Position numbers and translations under genes: made by a program. A model generated the notes under the pieces. The model did not search any database. It was given only the letters and a program-made list of their open reading frames with translations, and was not told the DNA's origin. DNA of 64,000 nt from assembly GCA_024734555.1 (NCBI GenBank), contig JANPWX010000336.1:806001-870000 (forward strand), in the 5' to 3' direction. This DNA is from Trochalopteron elliotii (taxonomy: Eukaryota; Chordata; Aves; Passeriformes; Leiothrichidae). Below are positions 56,671-64,000 of the stretch, piece after piece; the first letter of the stretch is position 1, and the number at the start of each line of letters is the position of its first letter.

Positions 56671-59600
56671 CTTTTTCCCAAACTTAGCCTTTTGAAGAGC
56701 ACTGGAAAAATCCTGCAGAGGTGAGAGAACGTGTTGCTTGCATTGCCTGGACATGCAGAGCAATTGCTGCTGGCTTATCTTCCAGTTTGCCTGCCCCAGT
56801 CAGAACCATCCCCACCATTTTTCTGTAAAATGCACACAGACACATATACACACACACAGAAGAAGTAACAAAACATAAAAAAAAAAGGGCACCTAATGCT
56901 ACAAGGCCAACACCTACAGGAAGTCTAGATGGTTTGCAAGGCTGTCCATTTAATACAGTGAGCACCAGAGGCTCAGAGAGCTCCTCGCAGCTTCTTCCCC
57001 ATCTGTGCAGTAGACAGCTGACATCACATGGGTGGTTTTTGGGAGGCAGTGTGCTGAATTTCCACCCCTCTGTGACTCAGGTATGAACACCCTGAAAAAT
57101 TCATTTCTTTTTAGACATTCATCCCCAAAGGCAAATTGTTTTCCCTGTGAAGCTCACAAAGCTCTCAGAACACCACGTAAATGAATGTTCTCCATTATGA
57201 GGGCAACTAACCCCATTAAAAAAAAAAATAAAGAAACGGACACAAAACCTGCACCTTAGATTTCCTGCATGTGTTTTCACATATGCTACATGCTTAAGCA
57301 GCAAATAAATCAGTTCCTCACCCAAATGTTTCCATGCAGGAATATACTAATCGGGAATTTATTCTCTTTGTGGTCTGTGCAATCAAAGATGTGTAAGAAA
57401 AGCTTCAATTTCTTGATTTCTCAGGTTTGCTCCTCTTGAGAGCCAGCAACACACAGCAGTGAGGAATGTGGCAGTCAGGAATGCCAGGATGCTATCTGGC
57501 AGTGGGATTATTTTGTGAGCAAGATAAACACAGACACCTCTGCTTGCTCCTACATCACTCAGGTATAGGAGAAAAGAGGATGACCTTGTGCAACTTTCCA
57601 TCTCATACCAGCTCAAGAAGAGGACAAAACTCAAAGCACTCCCCATGAGATAATTTGGATGATAGTTGGATGCCATTTTGCCTTTCATACTGGAAGTTCC
57701 CAGGGGAGTTTCACCATAAAGATTTCTGTATGTGATACTTGCACACTTCTGTTGCAAGAGAACACGTATGTCAATGCTGTGTCCATGAAACAGCAGAGCA
57801 CTGTGTGCAACCAGACACACAAAAATTACAACAACACACAGTAAGTAAGGAAATATATAATTTCAGGTTGCATTGAAAATATATTTAGTAACAGAGTATT
57901 AAATGGGAAAATCTTCCTTGGAGCATAGTAGATGAAAGGTTCCTGCAGCGATGCATAAAAGATAAGGACAATTATTGCCTGTTTTCCATAAAACCAGAGT
58001 CCTTGCTCTGGCACTATCACCTCACCCAACCTTTCCTCCCAGCTGGTAGAACACTTAACCCCACGGTGGTTTCCTGACAAAGAGGTGAGGAATAACATAA
58101 ACACAGAATCCTTTGTAGGAGGTGCAGTGCAGTGGGGGAATAAGACCCACCCACATCCATGCTTTTCTCTGCTGTGATTTGTCTGTGGAAGGTAAAGAAA
58201 ACAGATGAGCAATCCCTGCTGTGCTGCAGGAGTCCAGCAGCCCCCAGGGGTGCCCTCTCCATGCTTCACAGCAACATGAGGCACCATCCTTCACCTCTTT
58301 GGGATCACCAGGGGCATGCCACTGCCACAGCAAGGTCCTGCTGGCTTTAATTCCTGCTGGGCACAACGCTGGAGACAACGAGGATCAAACAGGCAGTGAC
58401 AGGCTCGCAGGCAAACACATGTGGGGTTTATTTATCTCAGCAGAGAGTCTCCACAACGTGCCTGAAAAATTATCCTCGGGACAGTCTGCCTTGCCAGGGT
58501 CTCCCAAACATGTTTTTCTGCCAAAACAATCCATGTCTGCAATGGAGCAGGGAAAATATCCTTGGCCTGAAGATTGCTCCAAATCTTAGAGATTTCCCCT
58601 TATGGCTGAACAGTGTGCAAACATAAAGCTAAAAAGGAACCACTTCTGAATACTTCTTGAAAACCGTCACTCAGATGAATTCCAAGAAGGAAAAGGACCC
58701 CACTGTATGTTCTGCAGCTGCCAAGTGAGACAAAGCAAAGCTCAGGTAGCAAAAGCAACATCCATCACACAGCACAGTCAGGATATTCTCACAGCCAAGC
58801 CCTGTGGGGGATGAGACCCCACAGGAATCCCCTTCCCAAACACCACACTGGCTTTGTCATGGGGCAAGGAGGGCAGGCACCTTCTTCCCCTGGCATTACA
58901 CCACAGCAGCTCCTGGGCTTTGCTCATCAGGAAAGATGCCATCAGCAGATGAGAGCTCAAGGTATCCTTACATCCATGCTGGCCCTCTCCACTGGAAGGA
59001 GTGGAAAAGCCCTTCTGGAGCTCTCCAAGTGGTTGTTCCAACACTGTGGCTTGCAGAGAGCAGGTCAGCCCAGCCCAGCTCACTGGCTTCCACCTGGCTG
59101 CTCTTATGAGCATTTCTCTCTCCCTTAACTAAATACAGGAACAGTGCACAGATTTGTTAAGTTGGCTTCTCGCTCTCTAAATTAGTTATGGAGTAAAAAG
59201 AAGAAGCCAGTCACTTAGGAAGAAATATGCCCTTTATAGAGTCACTTAGGGAGAAAAAGAGCCTCTAAACTTTGAGCAACACAGCTTAGATGCTCCACAA
59301 GACAGTGTCCTACCAGTTCTGAGGGACCACTTGGTCCCTGAGCTGTGTATCACCAGCTACCTCCAGCACCACCATCATCTGTTTCTGGCAGAAAACAGTC
59401 CCTGGGTGTTGTGTCACTTCAGGCTCCAGCACAGGGCACTTCATCTCCTCTCTTTTGCACTCTCCTCTCCTCCCTTCACTTTGACCCTTCTCTCTGGCTT
59501 CGCCCCACAGCTTTTCTCTTTCTTCCTTCCCTCTACCAGCTAATGAATTTCCCTAACCCAAACCCTACTTTCTGCTCATTAGGAAAGTGGGAGTAGCTCC

Positions 59601-60555
59601 CTGTTATGCTGTATTTACTTTAATGATATTATTTAGCAACCAGATGTCTCTGTAAGCTCTGAATTCTTCCATGCAGACTATATTCCCTGATAATCAAGGG
59701 AGAAAAAGTTGCAACTCCAGCTGTGACTCAAGGAACTCAATTTGTTTTTGTTGGTAGGTGCTTATTAAACACCTCCTTACTAAGGAAGCCTCCAAATAAA
59801 CATATGAGTACATTTATTTTCATTGCTTATGGGGATGTCTCAGTGAAAACAGGATTTGGAGAGGAAACTACAGCCTAAGATTTCAGTGCCATACCACAAA
59901 GTTGCCATGGCCAATGATCCTAACAGCTACTGCAGGGAAGAGAACTGCTACGTGCAATCAAGAACTACCACTGAATGCTGAAATTTTAAGTTAACTGAAT
60001 ATTGATCACCTTTTTAATGCTGTCATTAAATCTCTTGAAGATGCTGTAGTATCATTCCCCAGTTCCTGGGGAGCACCTGCTGCCAGGGTGGTGATGTGCA
60101 GAGTGATTACCCCCACAGCAGCACATCCCTGGTTCAGACAGGTGATTGCTCACTCATTCCCTCCGGGTAGGAAGAAGTTACCACTGAGCACAGGGAGGGA
60201 GGGAGAGCCCCTCTTCTTCTGGGTGCTGATTTGGGTAATGGATACAGGCATTGGCAGCTATGGAAACAGCTTCCACCTGATGCACTCCATAGCTTCACAC
60301 GTGAGCTGAGCCTCTGGATGTTCTCACTGCATTATTGCTTTAACATCAAACTGTCTTATTTTGATCCAGAGGTCAGATCCTGATGGCCTCAGTTCAATTT
60401 CCTCAGCAGTTACTCTGTGCTTCCCTGGTTAAAGAATGAAGACAAAACTAGGATCCAGCCTCAGACATGGCCAGGAGCAGCAGCTCTTTCTGCCCAGAAC
60501 AACCAGGGCAAAAGCACACTGCCTACATCAAGCACTACCAGTACCCCACAGTTCT
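56671..60555. other. Unique DNA, no supported gene
   Basis: A short (CA)-rich tract lies at about 56833-56862. Frames of 145 and 153 codons on the minus strand (57383-57820, 57826-58287) have no domain, conflict with plus-strand frames and are treated as chance. Confidence 0.5.
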
Positions 60556-60945
60556 GGGCAGGGATCAGCCATGCCATGGGCAGATGAAGGATCAGAGAGT
60601 GGATCTGGGCAGGGATCAGCCATGCCATGGGCAGATGAAGGATCAGAGAGTGGATCTGGGCAGGGATCAGCCATGGAATGGGCAGATGAAGGATCAGAGA
60701 GTGGATCTGGGCAGGAATCAGCCATGGAATGGGCAGATAAAGGATCAGAGAGTGGTTCTGGGCAGGGATCAGCCATGCCATGGGCAGATGAAGGATCAGA
60801 GAGTGGTTCTGGGCAGGGATCAGCAGATGAAGGGATCAGAGAGTGGTTCTGAGCAGGGATCAGCCATGCCATGGGCAAATGAAGGGATCAGAGAGTGGTT
60901 CTGGGCAGGATCAGCCATGCCACGGGCAGATGAAGAATCAGAGTG
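60556..60945. repeat. 51-bp minisatellite, about 8 copies
   Basis: Copies start at 60556, 60607, 60658, 60709, 60760, 60811, 60851 and 60903. Each begins GGGCAGGGATCAGCCATG and ends GATCAGAGAGTGG plus ATCT or TTCT. Copies 1-5 are exactly 51 bp, copy 6 is shortened to 40 bp, copy 7 is 52 bp and copy 8 is partial. CCATGCCATGG versus CCATGGAATGG and ATCT versus TTCT variants are arranged in blocks. Because 51 is a multiple of three and the unit lacks stops in several frames, long open frames run through it on both strands. These are not evidence of a gene. Confidence 0.95.
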
Positions 60946-61424
60946 AAGCATCCTCCATGCACTGACCATGAGACAGCTGCAGACAGGCAGCACATGGTAC
61001 CCAAGCAGCCCTTGCTCACCTGCAGAAACAGGCAATGCAGGGCCTTCAGACACAACAGGCTTTGAATAAGCTGGGAAGAGAGGAGGAAAGCACCCAGCTG
61101 AAGGGATGATCCAAGGAAAAGGCAGCAAAGAGGACAACTGCAGCTGTGTGAGCACGAGCCCTCAGCAGCACCTCCTGGAGCACTTGGCTACCCAAGTCCA
61201 GCACAGCTCCCTGCAGTTGCCTCCATCAGGAGGCTTATTTACTAAACCAGGGAATAATACATCACATGCAATGTAATTTACTGCACAATTTCACAGCTGG
61301 TCTATAAAAACTCATCCTGGTGTTGCTGTGATTACCAGCCACGACCTTTGTGCCTGTCATTTGAGCTGGATGTTGTTTTGTGCTGCTTTATCCATAACTG
61401 TAGCACGGGACAAATCAGCTGCCT
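60946..61424. other. Unique DNA, nothing identified
   Basis: No gene or recognised repeat. Confidence 0.45.
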
Positions 61425-61540
61425 CCTTTTTTATTTTTTTAAATCCAAAAATATAGCATCCCACTACCCCTCCCCTATAATTATATAATTAATTATAATT
61501 AATAAAATTATATTTTATTAATTTAATAAATCAACTCAGA
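61425..61540. repeat. AT-rich low-complexity region
   Basis: A T-rich run is followed by ATAATTATATAATTAATTAT-type sequence and ATTTTATTAATTTAATAAAT. Several short palindromes of A and T. Confidence 0.8.
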
Positions 61541-64000
61541 GGATGTTTATGATGATTAAATTACATCACATAAGGATGGGTTGGTTTTTTTTTTTTTCAG
61601 CACAGAAGATAAAAATAAATACTACCTACAATTGTTGGGCAGTCTCTCCCCTACCTGGAGGTTTTCACATCAGCAAGGACTCACTGACAAGCCAAAGAAA
61701 TAATAGACATTGGATCAATGAACATGGATTTCCACAGTTTCTTCCTGGCTGGCACAAGCCCTGTTCCCCATTTTCCACCAATCCAAGGAAGAGCAGCAGA
61801 GGGCTGGAAAGCACTGCTTTAATATCACCATAATTCTCCCAGACAAGGCACTTGAAACCTTTAGTTGCTCTAAACTCTCCCCTGAAAACAGGTAAGGAAT
61901 CTGCTGAAAGAAGGGGTTTTGTGGAAGAATTCAGGGCTGTGGAGGTGAGTCTGGGGAACACAGAGCTCCCAAACCAGCCCAAAAGACAGAGAGAGGGCAC
62001 TGGAAAACCTGAGCTGACTTCACCCTGTTGTGATGAAGGTCCACCAAGGATGTGTTTGGAGCAGGTACCATCATTTATCTCTTCATATTTCTCAGAATCC
62101 TCCCCCAGTCCCTAGCAGCTGATGGAGCAGAACCTCCTGAGCCACAGGTTGTTTCTCTGCATTTAATGACTCCTTGTGGAATTTTCTTTGATGAACATGT
62201 TCCTCACTGTATTTTAAAATGTGTCAAAGATTTTAGTGGTGTTTAAATGAACTTGGGAACTCAGGCTTAAAGTTGTCACCACCATAAATAAGTGATTGAT
62301 TCCAGCAATGGGTTGTGCCTACTCTTGTCAGAGATTAACACTCAATGCACACAGACAAGCCAGCTTCCCTTGAAGAGGTGGCTGGACTGGTGTCTTCCCA
62401 TGTTTGGGACCAATTCCCCACTCTTGGCAAAAGCATCACAGCAGATTCCAACCTCCTCCTGCTCCCCTCTCTCACTCTTCACCCCTGGAAAGCCATGGGG
62501 CTTTCCCAGGTTGAGAGGGGGAAATGGGGAAGGAGCCTCAACCACTGTGCCTGCTGCAGGTGCTCCACTGAAAAGCTGTTTCCTCGGAGAGATCTGCATG
62601 GCTACATCCCCACACCTCTGCTTGACAAGAGCAGAAAAAATGTCTGAGCAGCACTTTGAACATACCACTCAGTCATAATTTTACACATTTCAGTACAACA
62701 CAACATCCAAAGCACAAAACTCACCTGAAAGTCACCAGGCTAAAGAAAGTCACCCCCCAAATATCTACCTCTCTGCCCACTCCCTTCACTTTGCACCTTT
62801 GTTTGAATAGTCTATTTATTAATTAAATGCATTTTTAATCAGCCTACAGGTTTCTAAACGGGTTTCTCACAGCCTGCCAGTTTCTAAAACAGCTTTTTAC
62901 TGGCTGAACACCACGGTGATATAGGGCTGCAAAATATCATCCACTGTGGTTTTTATGCTGGTGAATCCTGAGCAGCAGCTGTGTGAGCATTTTGTGTACC
63001 TTTGTCTCTCCTGCAGCATGCTGGCACATGTCTGAGTGCCCATACACAGCAGGTTTCAGCAGTAACAGCTCAGAGGGCCACTTGGAGCCCTTTTTTCTGA
63101 AGGCAAGCAGGTAAAGGTGAATGATGATACACAGAAAAGGGGGAGATTCCAGTTCGTGCTCCTGCTAAACTTCTCAGTGACCCATTTTTAATGATTTAGA
63201 GGATCACACACAGAACTTGACTTTTTATCCAGAAAATGCTTAGAACAGTTAAACTATGCACAGAGACTCCAATGTGAAGGAGTCAGAGAAATCCCTAGGA
63301 GCATCTTGAAGGAGGGCTGAGAAACCAGAGCCTGAGCTGGAGCTGCTGCACTCCCAGAGGTCCCACAAAGCCACCTCCAGCACTGTTCTCTTCCCAGGTA
63401 CAGGCTGTTCTGCCCAGGAACTTTTATAAATGCACAAATGGTCTTTCCCAGGTGTTTCCAGCTGGACCTCCTACTTTAATGTATTAAAAACAACATGGTT
63501 CACTCCTGTCTCAAGCCTCTACTCTCCTGCCTCGGTCAGCACTCTCACAGGCTGGGACAGGCTGCTTGTGGGGGCTAAACACTGCAGAGAAGAACTCAAA
63601 AAGCTGCTGAACAAACACACATTTCCCTTTGTATACTGTACTTGTATTTCAAATTTCTATTGTGTTTGCATTTCATTTCCCTCCTTTAAAAATAATGAAA
63701 ATAAGAGAACCAACAAAACCAGTTCTTTTTTCTTTTCCTGCAAAGGCAGTTAAATCAGCCTCTCCACCACTAGAGCATCACCCCAGTTTATTACAGCAAA
63801 ATGTGCTGCAGCCATTTAACAAGGTCAAAAGCACTGTGTGGCTACTTCCAGGATGGAAATGGCACCAAGACCACAAATGCAAGGCTGGGAGCAGACCATA
63901 CAGCCAGGACACGCCAGTCTGGGAATGCAGGGAGAGCCCAGTCTTTTTGGAGCAATTCAGCAGCTATCAGCCTGATTTCACTCCTATGTGGCTTCAGAAA
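61541..64000. other. Unique DNA to the window end
   Basis: A T12 run lies at about 61587-61599. Open frames up to 128 codons overlap on both strands with no recognisable features. No gene, RNA gene or mobile element is supported. Confidence 0.5.

Noticed and set aside
57826..58287. 153-codon minus-strand frame
   Set aside because: No recognisable domain, overlapped by several frames on both strands, no splice or polyadenylation context.
60556..60945. Possible CRISPR array
   Set aside because: Units are contiguous with no unique spacers, and the genome is vertebrate.
60436..60946. Long plus- and minus-strand frames of repetitive protein
   Set aside because: They are translations of the 51-bp minisatellite, which lacks stops in several frames.
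1..64000. tRNA, rRNA, snoRNA or known microRNA genes
   Set aside because: I scanned for tRNA-like and familiar microRNA seeds and saw none. A covariance-model scan would be decisive.

Overview
The window looks like vertebrate, and specifically bird (most likely songbird), nuclear DNA. Its interspersed repeats are avian: CR1 LINE fragments at 2717-3035 (minus), 31060-32060 (plus, old) and 50955-51318 (plus), and solo retroviral LTRs at about 250-735 (minus), 10033-10417 (plus), 37222-37766 (minus) and 41807-42365 (minus). The last LTR starts and ends in the way I know from the abundant avian ERVL-type LTR. There are no Alu, L1 or B1/B2 type elements. Long open frames are short, overlap on both strands and mostly lack ATG starts, as expected by chance in about 40% GC DNA.

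I find no confident protein-coding gene, rRNA or tRNA. The window is either a gene desert or one very large intron. The best gene-like signals are a candidate terminal exon at 18079-18330 (branch-like site, pyrimidine tract, tandem acceptor, 64-codon frame, stop, AATAAA) and a CpG-island-like block at 51951-52220 that could be a promoter. Both are tentative.

Layout: 0-1.4 kb LTR plus a cysteine-rich open frame; 1.85-2.6 kb unique, enhancer-like sequence; 2.7-3.0 kb CR1; 3.5 kb AT-rich hairpin; 3.6-7.9 kb unique; 7.95-8.38 kb three adjacent simple/tandem arrays; 8.5-8.9 kb enhancer-like; 10.0-10.4 kb LTR; 12.6-16.85 kb four enhancer-like blocks; 18.1 kb candidate exon; 18.4-31 kb mostly featureless unique DNA; 31.1-32.1 kb ancient CR1; 37.2-37.8 kb LTR; 39.7-39.95 kb the strongest conserved-element-like block; 40.9 kb GT-rich strand-asymmetric tract; 41.8-42.4 kb LTR containing two abutting hairpins; 43.2-43.7 kb AT-rich DNA and an 8-bp microsatellite; 44.2-48.7 kb a dense run of enhancer-like unique sequence; 51.0-51.3 kb CR1; 51.95-52.55 kb CpG-rich block; 56.3-56.7 kb enhancer-like; 60.56-60.95 kb a 51-bp minisatellite; 61.4-61.5 kb AT-rich; unique DNA to the end.

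The enhancer-like blocks are judged by eye: unique, free of repeats, homeodomain-type cores, and scattered CpGs in otherwise CpG-poor DNA. Their number would fit a regulatory landscape around a developmental gene outside the window. This is inference and needs a multi-bird or bird-mammal alignment. I found no clear evidence of a novel biological system.
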